A DNA stretch of 64,000 nt from Rhizobiaceae bacterium (GTDB lineage Bacteria; Pseudomonadota; Alphaproteobacteria; Rhizobiales; Rhizobiaceae): assembly GCA_028279875.1 (NCBI GenBank), contig JANQMU010000061.1, forward strand, positions 1 through 64,000, written 5' to 3'. Below the pieces are notes generated by a model. It did not search any database. It was not told where the DNA came from and saw nothing but the letters and a program-made list of their open reading frames with translations. Positions 20,094-29,930 of this stretch are shown in pieces; position 1 is the stretch's first letter, and each line of letters starts with the position of its first letter. The position numbers and the translations under genes were made by a program.

Positions 20094-21098
20094 ATGCCAT
20101 TTCATCGCGCTATCCCGTTTCTTTCAGCCTGGACGGTTCTCCTGACCTGTTTTGCCGCAGTCTTTCCCGTTTCCGGCGCGGCGCGGGCCGAGACCATTAC
20201 GCTGGCCCCGGTTTCCGTGACGGAATGGAAGGCCGTCTATGGCCGTGTCGAGGCGCGCGAGACCGTCGCGGCACGGGCACGGATCGGCGGGTTGCTGGTC
20301 GAATTGTCGGTCACCGAGGGCAATCTGGTGACCGCCGGCCAGCAGATCGCCACCGTCCGCGATGACAAGATCACCTTCCGGATCGCCGCCCTCGATGCGG
20401 AAATCGACGCGTTGAAGGCGCAACTCGCCACCGCCCAGGCGGAGCTGGAGCGCGGAGAGGAACTGGTCAAGCGCGGCGTCTCGACCGCCCAGCGGCTGGA
20501 TCAGCTTCGCACAGCCGTCGATGTGGTGCAGGGCCAGATCAAATCGACCGAGGCGCAACGGGCCGTCGCGACCCAGCAGGTCGCCGAGGGCGCGGTTCTG
20601 GCGCCCGGCGCCGGCCGTGTTCTGACCGTTCCGGTCACGCTGGGCGGCGTCATCCTGGCCGGCGAAACGGTGGCAACGATCGGCGGCGGCGGCTTTTTCC
20701 TGCGGCTGGCGATTCCCGAGCGTCACGCCCCGGCCCTGCGCCAGGGCGCAACGATCCGCATCACCGCCGGCGGCTCCGAATCCGATGGCGAGATCGTCAA
20801 GATCTATCCGCAGATCGAAAACGGCCGGGTGATCGCCGATGTCGAGATGGAAGGCCTCGATACGGCCTTCGTCAATGCCCGCGTGCTGGTGGAACTGCCG
20901 GTGGGCGAGCGTTCCGCCCTGCTGATTCCGGCCGATGCCGTCGCCACGCGGTCGGGCATCGATTTCGTCACCGTCATGACGGGTGACGCGGCGACGGACC
21001 GTGCCGTCGTGCTGGGCGAAGCCATCACACGGGATGGCGCCGACTTCGTCGAAGTGCTGACCGGCCTTGCGCCCGGTGATCCGGTGGTCGTTCCGTGA
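20094..21098 (+). CDS. Efflux RND transporter periplasmic adaptor subunit
   Basis: GRVEARETVAARARIGGLLVELSVTEGNLVTAGQQIATV; coiled-coil then barrel domain. Confidence 0.9.
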   Translation: MPFHRAIPFLSAWTVLLTCFAAVFPVSGAARAETITLAPVSVTEWKAVYGRVEARETVAARARIGGLLVELSVTEGNLVTAGQQIATVRDDKITFRIAALDAEIDALKAQLATAQAELERGEELVKRGVSTAQRLDQLRTAVDVVQGQIKSTEAQRAVATQQVAEGAVLAPGAGRVLTVPVTLGGVILAGETVATIGGGGFFLRLAIPERHAPALRQGATIRITAGGSESDGEIVKIYPQIENGRVIADVEMEGLDTAFVNARVLVELPVGERSALLIPADAVATRSGIDFVTVMTGDAATDRAVVLGEAITRDGADFVEVLTGLAPGDPVVVP

Positions 21099-24000
21099 CC
21101 CCGCCCCGCCTCGGCATTGCGGGTGGCCTGACCCGCGCCTTCATCACCTCGCCGCTGACGCCGCTGTTCCTGCTGGCGGCCATCGTCTTCGGGATCGTGG
21201 CGCTGGTGTCGCTGCCGCGCGAGGAGGAACCGCAGATCTCGGTGCCGATGGTCGACATCCATGTGCGTGCCGACGGCCTGCGGGCGGAAGACGCCGTCAA
21301 GCTGATCACCGAGCCGCTGGAAACCATCGTCAAGGGCATTGACGGCGTCGAACATGTCTATTCCCAGACCGCCGACGACCGGGCGATGGTGACGGCCCGC
21401 TTCGTCGTCGGCACATCGTCGGATGCCGCCGTTCTGCGGGTCCATGACAAGGTGCGCGCCAATTATGACCGCATCCCGGTCGGCGTGCCGGAGCCGATGA
21501 TCGTCGGCCGCGGCATCGACGATGTGGCGATCATGACGCTGACCCTGTCGCCGCGCCCGGAAAGCGCCGACGCCATATCGGCGAACGATCTGACCCGGAT
21601 CGCCCGGGAACTGCGCACCGAAATCTCCAAGATCGACGATGTCGGACTGACCTATCTGGTCGGCGAGACCGGGGAATTGCTGCGTATCGCGCCGCGCCCC
21701 GACCGCCTGGCGCTCCATGGTGTCACCCTGCAGCAGCTTGCCGGCAAGGTGACCGGGGCCAACAGGGCTTTTCCGGCCGGCCGGGTCCGCGACGGCGGCG
21801 AGCAGATCGAACTGGTCGCCGGCGAGACGCTGCGTGCGCCGGAGGAGATCGGCAATCTGCTGCTGACGACACGCGACAACCGGCCGGTCTATGTGCGCGA
21901 TGTGGCGCAGGTGGCCTTCGCGGACGACGGCGCGGACGTGCTGGTCTCGACGGTCACCCGGACTGATGGAGAGCTCCAGCGCGTGCCGTCGGTGACGCTC
22001 GCCGTCGCCAAGCGGGCGGGCTCGAACGCGGTCCACGTGGCCGAGAACATCCTGCACCGGGTCGCACTGCTCGAGGGCACACTGATCCCCGACGAGATCA
22101 CCATCGAGGTCACGCGCAATTACGGCGAAAGCGCCAATGAGAAGGCCAACGAACTGCTCTATCACCTGGCGCTGGCCACCGTCTCGATCATTGCCCTTGT
22201 CTGGATCGCCATCGGCCGGCGCGAGGCGGTGGTCGTTGCCGTCGTCATTCCGGTGACCATCCTGCTGACCCTCTTTGCGTCCTGGCTGATGGGCTACACG
22301 CTGAACCGGGTGTCGCTGTTCGCCCTGATCTTTTCGATCGGCATCCTGGTGGATGATGCGATCGTCGTCATCGAGAATATCGCCAGGCACTGGGGCATGG
22401 GGGACGGCCGGGCACGCCGGCAGGCGGCCATCGACGCGGTGGCCGAGGTCGGCAATCCGACCATCGTCGCGACCCTGACCGTGGTGGCCGCACTGCTGCC
22501 GATGCTGTTCGTGTCGGGCATGATGGGACCCTATATGAGCCCCATCCCGGCCAATGCCTCGGCGGCGATGATCTTTTCGTTCTTCGTCGCGGTCACCGTG
22601 ACGCCGTGGCTGATGTTGAAGCTCGCCGGCCGGGCCCCTGCCCCGGCCCATCACGACGGTGGCCAGGGCGGCGCCTTCGGGCGCGTCTATCGGGCGGCGG
22701 CGGCCCCGATCCTCTCCTCGAAAACCGCCAGTTGGCTGTTCCTCATCGTCGTCGGCATCCTGACCCTCGGGTCGCTGTCGCTGTTCTACACCCAGCAGGT
22801 CACCGTCAAGCTGCTGCCCTTCGACAACAAATCGGAACTGTCGGTGGTCATCGACCTGCCTGAGGGTTCGTCGGTTGAGGCGACGGATGCCGTCGCGCAA
22901 TCGGTGGCACGCGCGGTGCTCGAGCTGGATGAGGTCCAGTCCGTGCAGACACATGCCGGCACGGCGGCGCCATTCAATTTCAATGGGCTCGTGCGCCATT
23001 CCTATCTGCGCGCCATGCCCGAGCAGGGCGATGTGGCGCTCAACCTTGTCCCGAAGGATGCGCGCGACCGCTCCAGCCACGACATCGCGCTGGAGATCCG
23101 TGAACGGATCGCCGGCATCGACATGCCCGAAGGCACCAGCCTGAAGGTTGTCGAGCCGCCGCCCGGCCCGCCGGTCCTGGCAACGCTGCTCGCCGAGATC
23201 TACGGGCCCGATCCGGAAACCCGGCGGCGTGTCGCGGCCAAAGTCGAGGCGGCGTTTAGGTCGGTGCCCTTCATCGTCGATGTCGACAATTCCTACGGCG
23301 TGCCGCCGCGGCGGCTGGCGGCGACCGTGTCGACCGACGATGCCGAGTTCTTCCAGGTGCAGGAGGCCGATGTTTTCGACACCATCGCCATCCTCAATGG
23401 CGGACGCACGGTCGGCTATTCGCATCGCGGCGAAGGCCGCCAGCCGATCCCGATCCGCATCGAGCGGCCGAAGGGCCAGCGCACCGTCGACGAACTGTTC
23501 CTGACAACGCCCATCCCGGCCAATGTGTTGCCGGGCAGCCGCGGCGTCGTGGAGCTCGGCGACGTCGTCCGGGTCTCGGAAGAACGGGCCTCCCATCCGG
23601 TGTTCCGCCACAATGGTCGGGCCGCCGAGATGGTGACCGCGGAACTTGCCGGCACCTTCGAGGCGCCGCTCTACGGCATGCTCGCCGTTCAGGAAGCCCT
23701 TGACGCCCAGGACTGGACGGGGCTGACGAAACCGCGGATCTCGCTGCATGGCCAGCCCGACGATGAATCCCGCCCGACCCTGTTGTGGGATGGCGAATGG
23801 GAGGTGACCTGGGTGACCTTCCGCGACATGGGCGCGGCCTTCGGCGTGGCGCTGCTTGGCATCTATATTCTGGTTGTCGGCCAGTTCGGCTCGTTCAAGG
23901 TGCCGCTGGTGATCCTGACCCCGATCCCGCTCACCTTCATCGGCATTGTCGGCGGCCACTGGCTGTTCGGCGCGCCGTTCTCGGCCACCTCGATGATCGG

Positions 24001-24289
24001 CTTCATCGCGCTGGCCGGAATCATCGTCCGCAATTCGATCCTGCTGGTGGATTTCATCCGTCACACCCCGTCGCCGGACCGCCCGCTGACCGAGATCGTG
24101 CTGGAGGCCGGCGCCATCCGCTTCAAGCCGATCCTGCTGACGGCGCTGGCAGCGATGATCGGCGCCGCCGTGATCCTGACCGACCCGATCTTCCAGGGGC
24201 TGGCCATCTCGCTGCTCTTCGGGCTGGCGTCGTCGACCCTGCTCACGGTCCTGGTAATCCCCGCGATGTATCGCGTGCTGCGAACTTAA
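21095..24289 (+). CDS. Efflux RND transporter permease subunit
   Basis: LPREEEPQISVPMVDI, FALIFSIGILVDDAIVVIENIARHW, GAPFSATSMIGFIALAGIIVRNSILLVDFI; ATGA-type overlap with adaptor. Confidence 0.95.
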   Translation: MTPPRLGIAGGLTRAFITSPLTPLFLLAAIVFGIVALVSLPREEEPQISVPMVDIHVRADGLRAEDAVKLITEPLETIVKGIDGVEHVYSQTADDRAMVTARFVVGTSSDAAVLRVHDKVRANYDRIPVGVPEPMIVGRGIDDVAIMTLTLSPRPESADAISANDLTRIARELRTEISKIDDVGLTYLVGETGELLRIAPRPDRLALHGVTLQQLAGKVTGANRAFPAGRVRDGGEQIELVAGETLRAPEEIGNLLLTTRDNRPVYVRDVAQVAFADDGADVLVSTVTRTDGELQRVPSVTLAVAKRAGSNAVHVAENILHRVALLEGTLIPDEITIEVTRNYGESANEKANELLYHLALATVSIIALVWIAIGRREAVVVAVVIPVTILLTLFASWLMGYTLNRVSLFALIFSIGILVDDAIVVIENIARHWGMGDGRARRQAAIDAVAEVGNPTIVATLTVVAALLPMLFVSGMMGPYMSPIPANASAAMIFSFFVAVTVTPWLMLKLAGRAPAPAHHDGGQGGAFGRVYRAAAAPILSSKTASWLFLIVVGILTLGSLSLFYTQQVTVKLLPFDNKSELSVVIDLPEGSSVEATDAVAQSVARAVLELDEVQSVQTHAGTAAPFNFNGLVRHSYLRAMPEQGDVALNLVPKDARDRSSHDIALEIRERIAGIDMPEGTSLKVVEPPPGPPVLATLLAEIYGPDPETRRRVAAKVEAAFRSVPFIVDVDNSYGVPPRRLAATVSTDDAEFFQVQEADVFDTIAILNGGRTVGYSHRGEGRQPIPIRIERPKGQRTVDELFLTTPIPANVLPGSRGVVELGDVVRVSEERASHPVFRHNGRAAEMVTAELAGTFEAPLYGMLAVQEALDAQDWTGLTKPRISLHGQPDDESRPTLLWDGEWEVTWVTFRDMGAAFGVALLGIYILVVGQFGSFKVPLVILTPIPLTFIGIVGGHWLFGAPFSATSMIGFIALAGIIVRNSILLVDFIRHTPSPDRPLTEIVLEAGAIRFKPILLTALAAMIGAAVILTDPIFQGLAISLLFGLASSTLLTVLVIPAMYRVLRT

Positions 24290-24440
24290 GAACATCAACT
24301 TTTGATTGCAAACTCTTCAAGCCCAGAGTAGACAGGTTGCATCATGAAACCGCCTGCCGTCAGTGCAGGACGGACCTATGGTGGAAATTGCCGTCAAATG
24401 ACATCGCGGGAGCGACTGCGCAACTGCAACAGGAGGTTGT

Positions 24441-25088
24441 ATGTATTCGATATTCAGGAACGCTGGCCGATCCATGGCAGTCGGCTTTGCCATTGCCGGA
24501 TTGCTGTCGCTGGCCGGGCCGAAGGCACAGGCGCAAACCGAAGCGGAAGCAGCGGCCGCCTCGCAGCGTAAACTGACCGAAGCCGAGTGGAGCCGCCTGG
24601 AGAAGGATTGCCCGCTGCCAGCCGGACGCGAGATGCTGAGCGGGTTTCCGGCCGGAATCACCGCGACCCGCGTGTCGCTCCCCGAACAGAACTTCCTCGG
24701 GCTTATCATATTCGGTCTGACCGGTGATTCGGCGGGCAACAGCAGGGTGGATGTCTTTCCCGCCCTGCCGCGTGGCGGGATCGGCAAGCGCGACTATTGC
24801 GATACCATCGTGTATGGCGAAATCGCCGCAACGCCGCATTCGGCCGTCGTCGGACTGCGCCTTCGGCCCGGCCTTGATCTGAGAAAGGACTACCCGACCT
24901 CACTCCCGCAGATCGAGCAGTTCGGACAATGGGCAGCGATCTCTGCCATGGGTTTTGCGCGGATCGAGATCGCAGACGCAAAGGAGGCTCCCTGGGTTGT
25001 CGCCAAAATCGCAGACCTGCAAATGATAGCCTCGGATCGGCTCTATTTCGTCGTCGACCAAAATCTCTATGTTCCGTTGCGCGAATAG
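24441..25088 (+). CDS. Hypothetical secreted protein
   Basis: N-terminal signal peptide MAVGFAIAGLLSLAGPKAQAQTEAEAAAA; no family recognised. Confidence 0.65.
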   Translation: MYSIFRNAGRSMAVGFAIAGLLSLAGPKAQAQTEAEAAAASQRKLTEAEWSRLEKDCPLPAGREMLSGFPAGITATRVSLPEQNFLGLIIFGLTGDSAGNSRVDVFPALPRGGIGKRDYCDTIVYGEIAATPHSAVVGLRLRPGLDLRKDYPTSLPQIEQFGQWAAISAMGFARIEIADAKEAPWVVAKIADLQMIASDRLYFVVDQNLYVPLRE

Positions 25089-25150
25089 TGACCGTGCTGC
25101 TGTTTGAGTGACCACGGGGCGCGTTGAGAGCCAGCCCGAAGGTTCCCGCG

Positions 25151-26044
25151 TCAGCCGGCGAAGAGATTTTCAGGAAGACCACGCATATCGGTTTCGACGG
25201 CAAACAGCGCGCCGGCATCCGGTTCCGAGTTCAGCGCCTCCGCCGACATGCGCTGGCGGGCGCTGGTGATGAACAATGTTCTCAGATCATCGCTCCCGAA
25301 CGTGCAGGCGGTGACCTGCGAGACCGGTACCTTGATGATCCGGTCGCATCTGCCATCGGGCGTGAAACGGACCACGCATCCGGCGCCATAGCGCACATTC
25401 CACAAGCCGCCATCGCTGTCCACGGCCGACCCGTCGGGCATGCCGGGCGCCGCCGTCGCCGCTGCAAAAATGCGGCGGTTGCCGATCGTGCCGGTATCAA
25501 CGTCAAAGTCGAACGCCTCGATTTCACCGGTTTTTGAATCGGAGAAATACATGGTCCTGCCATCGGGGCTCCATCGCATGCTGTTGGGGATGCAGACATG
25601 CTCCAGCAGCGTGTCGCACTCGCCGGTAGCACCGATGCGATAAAGCCGCCCCCCGGCATAGCGCGCGCGGTCGACCATCGTGCCGAGCCACAAGCGGCCA
25701 TGGGAATCGCAACGGCCTTCGTTCGGCCGGTTGTCGGGCAGGTCGCTTTCGAGCTCCTTGAATCTGTCGAGTGTCCCGGAACCAGGATCGAAGACATGAA
25801 TGCCACCCTTGAGGGCGAGCAGCAGGCCGCCGCGTGAACGCAGAGCAACGGCGCCGACGAGAGCCGGCATCGCATAGCGATCCAGTGCGCCGCTCGACGG
25901 GACATATCGAAAAACCGCCGGGGCGCGGATGTCCACCCACCACAGACAGGCTTCCCGCACGGACCATACTGGCCCTTCGCCAAGTGCATTGGCGACCTTG
26001 CAAACCATCCGGGCCGGACCGCAATCGCCCGAAGCAGCGATCAT
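25151..26044 (-). CDS. SMP-30/gluconolactonase/LRE family protein
   Basis: ALGEGPVWSVREACLWWVDI, DLPDNRPNEGRCDSHGRLWLGTM, IPNSMRWSPDGRTMYFSDS, GMPDGSAVDSDGGLWNVRY; start overlaps upstream stop. Confidence 0.9.
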   Translation of the reverse strand: MIAASGDCGPARMVCKVANALGEGPVWSVREACLWWVDIRAPAVFRYVPSSGALDRYAMPALVGAVALRSRGGLLLALKGGIHVFDPGSGTLDRFKELESDLPDNRPNEGRCDSHGRLWLGTMVDRARYAGGRLYRIGATGECDTLLEHVCIPNSMRWSPDGRTMYFSDSKTGEIEAFDFDVDTGTIGNRRIFAAATAAPGMPDGSAVDSDGGLWNVRYGAGCVVRFTPDGRCDRIIKVPVSQVTACTFGSDDLRTLFITSARQRMSAEALNSEPDAGALFAVETDMRGLPENLFAG

Positions 26045-26892
26045 TCGGTGTGGCCGGGATTGCAGATCGATACGACCGACCGGCGGACGGCTTCCGGCGC
26101 GAAGACCCGGTCCAGCCATCCCTCCCTGAAGATGACGGGTTTTGCTTCCTCCATCGCCTGGATTGCGCCTTCGGAGAACTGACCGTCGGTAAAGGCCTTG
26201 AAGAAAATGGAGAGCTCGATCTGCAGATGGCCGAGCATGAAGTCGATCGCCGCGGCCTCGGGCACGCCTCTGCGGATCGCTTCATCGGTCGCTTCGCGCA
26301 TCGCCTGGCACAGGGTTGCGCCGACGGTTTCGGCAAGCGCCGGCTCCAGAATGGCGATCTGCTCAAGCGTGCACCGGTGCGAGCGGACAACGGGCGCGTA
26401 AATCGTCCGCGCCACCTCTTCGCACAGCGCATAATGATCTTCCGGACCCTGTATCAGGGCACAGACGATGCCTTGTTTGGCGGCGACACCGCCGAAAAAA
26501 TCCCTCTGGGCGGCAGGATCGGTTTCGTAGCCGAACAGCGGAGGGTGGCACGGATGGGTGCAGAAGTAGGTCACGTCGTCCCGCTCCGGCATTTCCCCGG
26601 CATAGGGGGCCGCCGCATCCAGCACGATCAGCGCACAGCCCGGACGCACCTTGTCGATGACCTGCCGGGCGACCTTGCCGATCAGCCGGTCGGGCACCGC
26701 CAGCACCACGATATCGGTATCCTGCAGCGCCGTTTCGAGAGCGACGGTTTCGATCCCGAGTTCGTCCCGGAGCCTCGCCCGGCCGGCCTCCGAGATCTCG
26801 ACATGGCTGACGTCGAACCGGGACCGCTGAAGATTGGTGGACAGGCGAACGCCCATTTTTCCGCCGGCGCCTAAAAGTGCGATCCTCGTCAT
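26041..26892 (-). CDS. NAD-binding phosphogluconate-dehydrogenase-C-terminal-like oxidoreductase (ApnO-like, D-apionate oxidoisomerase candidate)
   Basis: MTRIALLGAGGKMGVRLSTNLQRSRFDVSHVEIS Rossmann motif; TYFCTHPCHPPLFGYETDPAAQRDFFGG; neighbour of DUF1537 kinase and RLP. Confidence 0.75.
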   Translation of the reverse strand: MTRIALLGAGGKMGVRLSTNLQRSRFDVSHVEISEAGRARLRDELGIETVALETALQDTDIVVLAVPDRLIGKVARQVIDKVRPGCALIVLDAAAPYAGEMPERDDVTYFCTHPCHPPLFGYETDPAAQRDFFGGVAAKQGIVCALIQGPEDHYALCEEVARTIYAPVVRSHRCTLEQIAILEPALAETVGATLCQAMREATDEAIRRGVPEAAAIDFMLGHLQIELSIFFKAFTDGQFSEGAIQAMEEAKPVIFREGWLDRVFAPEAVRRSVVSICNPGHTE

Positions 26893-28265
26893 AGTGCAGT
26901 TCTCCCAAGGGTTTCGGCGCTGCCGCCGTCTCTGATTGTGCCGAAATAGTCCGGCTCTCCCATCTGCCCGCCCTTGAACGCGATCTCGAATGGTTCGCGG
27001 TCACCGGCCTCGCAATGGGCGAGGCAAAGCCCGCCACCGGCCGCAATGGGCGCCAGGGCGGTCAACGCTTCGATGCCGAGCTGTCGCCCGGCGTAACCGG
27101 ACGTATCGCCTCCCGATATGGCGACTCGGCCAAGGCCGGTTCTTTTCAACACGGTCTCAAGCACCCGCCCCAGGGCGATGCCGATCCGCCCATTGGCCTC
27201 GCCCGGATCAAGCCCGGCCCGCGCGACCGTCTCATGGTAACGGCCAACGGCCGGATCATCGGGACCGGATGCGGTGTGAACCAGCGGCGACTTGCCGGCA
27301 TCCGCCGCACGCAGCGCCGCCTGCACGGCCTCATCCACCGCCCGGTCCATGCCGGCCTCATCCACCACGGTGGCCGGATCGAACCGTATCGGTTCGAAGC
27401 CGTTGCCGCCGGCCCAGGCGATCTGCGCCGCCGCGACCGGGGATACCGATCCCGACACAGCGGCGATGCGATCCAGCGCCGCGACACGGGGGAAAGACAC
27501 CTGCGACGAAAGCCGACCGTCGGCGCGCCAATGGGCCACAAGCGCATATTCAACGCCTTGCGACCCGATGACAAAGGGCGCGGCCTGCCGGTTTTGCCAG
27601 ATGAGCCGGCCGGCCTCGGCCATGTCCGGAGGATCGCAGGCGTCGATTGCAATGATTTTCGCGCCGTCGCGACACTGACCCGCCAGCGCATCATCGGCTG
27701 ATTTCCGGTCTTGCAGGTCCGTCAGCTCGACAAGCCCGATCGATGTATCGGTCTGGGCCGCGAGATGGCGGCGGATATCAGCCTCGCGCATCGGAGTCAC
27801 CGGGTGCCGGCGCATGGTCGGGTGCCGGTCGAGCCGGTGCACCACCCCGCCGTCTTCGGCAAACAGGGTGCCGAAGGCCTGATACCGGCCGATCGGCGGA
27901 GCGGCGACCAGCAGCGGGTGCCAGGCGCCACCGACGATCGGCGCGGCAATGTCGATCCCCTTTCCGATCGATCCGGTCTCGGGCGATGAATCGAATGTGG
28001 AACAGACCTTGTAGTGAACAAGCTCGGCGCCGGTGGCGGTCAGCGCTTCGAAGATCGGCGGAAGAGCACTATCCATCCATTCGGGCGGTTTCGAACGGGC
28101 GACCCCGGCAACACCGATCGCCTGATAGGCCGGATAGGCCGCCAGCATGGCTTCCGTCGGCGGTTTGAGGAAAAGGACCGATGGGACACCGGCGAAGGTC
28201 AGGACCTCCATCACGGCCGACGCGCCGGTAAAGTCATCCCCGTACCAGGCCAACAGGCGGCTCAT
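26889..28265 (-). CDS. Four-carbon acid sugar kinase family protein (DUF1537; OiaK/DtnK/OtnK-type)
   Basis: LAWYGDDFTGASAVMEVLTFAGVPSVLFL, VHYKVCSTFDSSPETGSIGKGID, VAISGGDTSGYAGRQLGIEALT. Confidence 0.92.
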   Translation of the reverse strand: MSRLLAWYGDDFTGASAVMEVLTFAGVPSVLFLKPPTEAMLAAYPAYQAIGVAGVARSKPPEWMDSALPPIFEALTATGAELVHYKVCSTFDSSPETGSIGKGIDIAAPIVGGAWHPLLVAAPPIGRYQAFGTLFAEDGGVVHRLDRHPTMRRHPVTPMREADIRRHLAAQTDTSIGLVELTDLQDRKSADDALAGQCRDGAKIIAIDACDPPDMAEAGRLIWQNRQAAPFVIGSQGVEYALVAHWRADGRLSSQVSFPRVAALDRIAAVSGSVSPVAAAQIAWAGGNGFEPIRFDPATVVDEAGMDRAVDEAVQAALRAADAGKSPLVHTASGPDDPAVGRYHETVARAGLDPGEANGRIGIALGRVLETVLKRTGLGRVAISGGDTSGYAGRQLGIEALTALAPIAAGGGLCLAHCEAGDREPFEIAFKGGQMGEPDYFGTIRDGGSAETLGRTAL

Positions 28266-29530
28266 GAATAGGCCTCAATGGCGCGCGCAAGTGCTCGGTC
28301 ACGGCGCGCCTGCTCTTCCAGCGGGGTGCCGGAAACCGCGGCCTCCCAGGCCGATCGCAGGCTTTCCACCCCGGCCGCCGGCCCGTCGGGATGGGCCATG
28401 ATCCCGCCGCCAGCGGCATAGATCAGATCGGTGCTTTGCAGCAATCGGAAGGTCTCTGGTGGCTGCAGCGCCGACTGGCCGGACGAAAAGACCGGCATTG
28501 CAATGCAGGGTTTGTCCGGCCAGAGCGGTGTCAGACACTGCCGGGCCGAGGCGATGACGCTGTCATTGGCCTCGCAGAACTTGTTGTCGAGCCCGTTGAC
28601 ATGCATGTGATCGGCGCCGGCCAGCCGCCACAGCTTCTGCCAGGCGATATAGGACCACCCGAGAAGCGGATGGCGGGAAAGATAACCCCAACCGTTCCGA
28701 TGGGCGTGGATCGGCAATTCGGCATGACAACCAAGTTCGATCATGCCGACAAGGCCGACGGAATTGAGGCTTGCCATGACGCATGTGCCGCCGTGGGAAA
28801 CCACGAAGTCGTGGCGGCGACGCATCTGATCGAGATCGCCGGTGAGATTGAACGCGAACATGACGCGCTTGCCGGTCCGCTCCGCATGGCGTTCGATCGC
28901 CTGTGACACCGCTTTCACGCGGTCCTCGAACGGGCAGGCCGGACCGTCGGACTGCAATTCGTCATCCTTGATGAAGTCGATACCCGCCTCGGCAAGGCGC
29001 GTCACCAATGCGGCGGTTTCGGACGGCCCGAGGCCGACACTGGGTTTGACGATCGTGCCGATCAGCGGCCCGTTGTCGACCATTGCCAGCCGGCGCGTGC
29101 CCTCGACCCCGAATTTCGGTCCCGGATAGGCGGCTGCAAACGATTGATCGAGCCTGATGTCGAGAATACGCAGGCCCGAAAACTGTGCCAGTTCGAACAG
29201 ATTGCCGGCGACGGTGGCCATCAGGTTCGGCAGTGACGGGCCGATATTGGCCACCGGCCAGGACAGGGTGACTCGGGCGCGTTTGACAGGGCCGGTGCCG
29301 GGATGACGCGCGCCGGGCAGAGAGGGCCCGTCGCCGACATCCTCCTCTACGATGTCGATGCGCTCGACCCGCGCTGCCGACCGGGCCTTGAGTTCGGCGG
29401 TCTCGCCGGGCAGCGGCACGAATGTGCCCGAGGACTGCTCTCCGGCCATCACCGCCACGGCCGCATCGACCGGAAAAGCGGTTTCTACCAGATAATCGGC
29501 TTCAATTCGGTCAGTTGCGAACACACTCAT
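28262..29530 (-). CDS. RuBisCO-like protein (form IV RLP; OiaX/OiaT-type candidate)
   Basis: GTIVKPSVGLGPSETA, AGIDFIKDDELQSDGPACPFEDRV, IHAHRNGWGYLSRHP, DHMHVNGLDNKFCE, IYAAGGGIMAHPDGPAAG; start chosen at MSVFATD. Confidence 0.92.
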   Translation of the reverse strand: MSVFATDRIEADYLVETAFPVDAAVAVMAGEQSSGTFVPLPGETAELKARSAARVERIDIVEEDVGDGPSLPGARHPGTGPVKRARVTLSWPVANIGPSLPNLMATVAGNLFELAQFSGLRILDIRLDQSFAAAYPGPKFGVEGTRRLAMVDNGPLIGTIVKPSVGLGPSETAALVTRLAEAGIDFIKDDELQSDGPACPFEDRVKAVSQAIERHAERTGKRVMFAFNLTGDLDQMRRRHDFVVSHGGTCVMASLNSVGLVGMIELGCHAELPIHAHRNGWGYLSRHPLLGWSYIAWQKLWRLAGADHMHVNGLDNKFCEANDSVIASARQCLTPLWPDKPCIAMPVFSSGQSALQPPETFRLLQSTDLIYAAGGGIMAHPDGPAAGVESLRSAWEAAVSGTPLEEQARRDRALARAIEAYS

Positions 29531-29573
29531 CGGATTCCGGACAGTCACGCCATCATGAAAAGTGATATAGTGA

Positions 29574-29584
29574 TTATACCAGTT
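29574..29584. promoter_or_regulatory. Candidate FadR/GntR operator half-site upstream of RLP operon
   Basis: TTATACCAGTT; identical 11-mer in inverse orientation at 30754-30764. Confidence 0.55.
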
Positions 29585-29664
29585 GAAGTTCGCCCGCAAG
29601 CCCCTCAGGACCTTGTTCACGATCTGAAGCGCATCAATGCACGGGATCTTGAAAAAGAGGGCTA

Positions 29665-29930
29665 GGCTGTGGTGACCATTTAACTTATGCGCCGGCGTGG
29701 CACACTTCGTTCCTGGCAAGGCGCGAAATGCGCCGTAGTGTCGGCCACTTCAAGCATTTCGCAACGATGCCCAGGGGCGAAGTGTGCCTCGTCCCGAAGG
29801 GATTTGACCGGATTTGCCCATGATCAGCCCACTCGTCGTCGAATATGCACCAGCATGTCCTTCCTCCTCGTAGACCGATCCTGAACAAATCCGGACAAAC
29901 CGGCACACAAGTTAAATGGTCACCACAGCC
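29665..29930. mobile_element. MITE-like element with TA target duplication inside CTAG
   Basis: Perfect 22-bp TIRs GGCTGTGGTGACCATTTAACTT (29665-29686) and AAGTTAAATGGTCACCACAGCC (29909-29930), flanked by TA (29663-29664 and 29931-29932); no transposase-sized ORF. Confidence 0.82.
29699..29788. repeat. Long nested stem-loop inside the MITE-like element
   Basis: GGCACACTTCG (29699-29709)/CGAAGTGTGCC (29778-29788) enclosing GCGAAATGC (29723-29731)/GCATTTCGC (29754-29762). Confidence 0.7.

Noticed and set aside
20804-24298. 1164-aa minus-strand ORF antisense to the RND permease
   Set aside because: Low-complexity D/R/H/G/Q-rich translation typical of antisense readthrough in high-GC genes; the plus strand encodes a clear RND permease.
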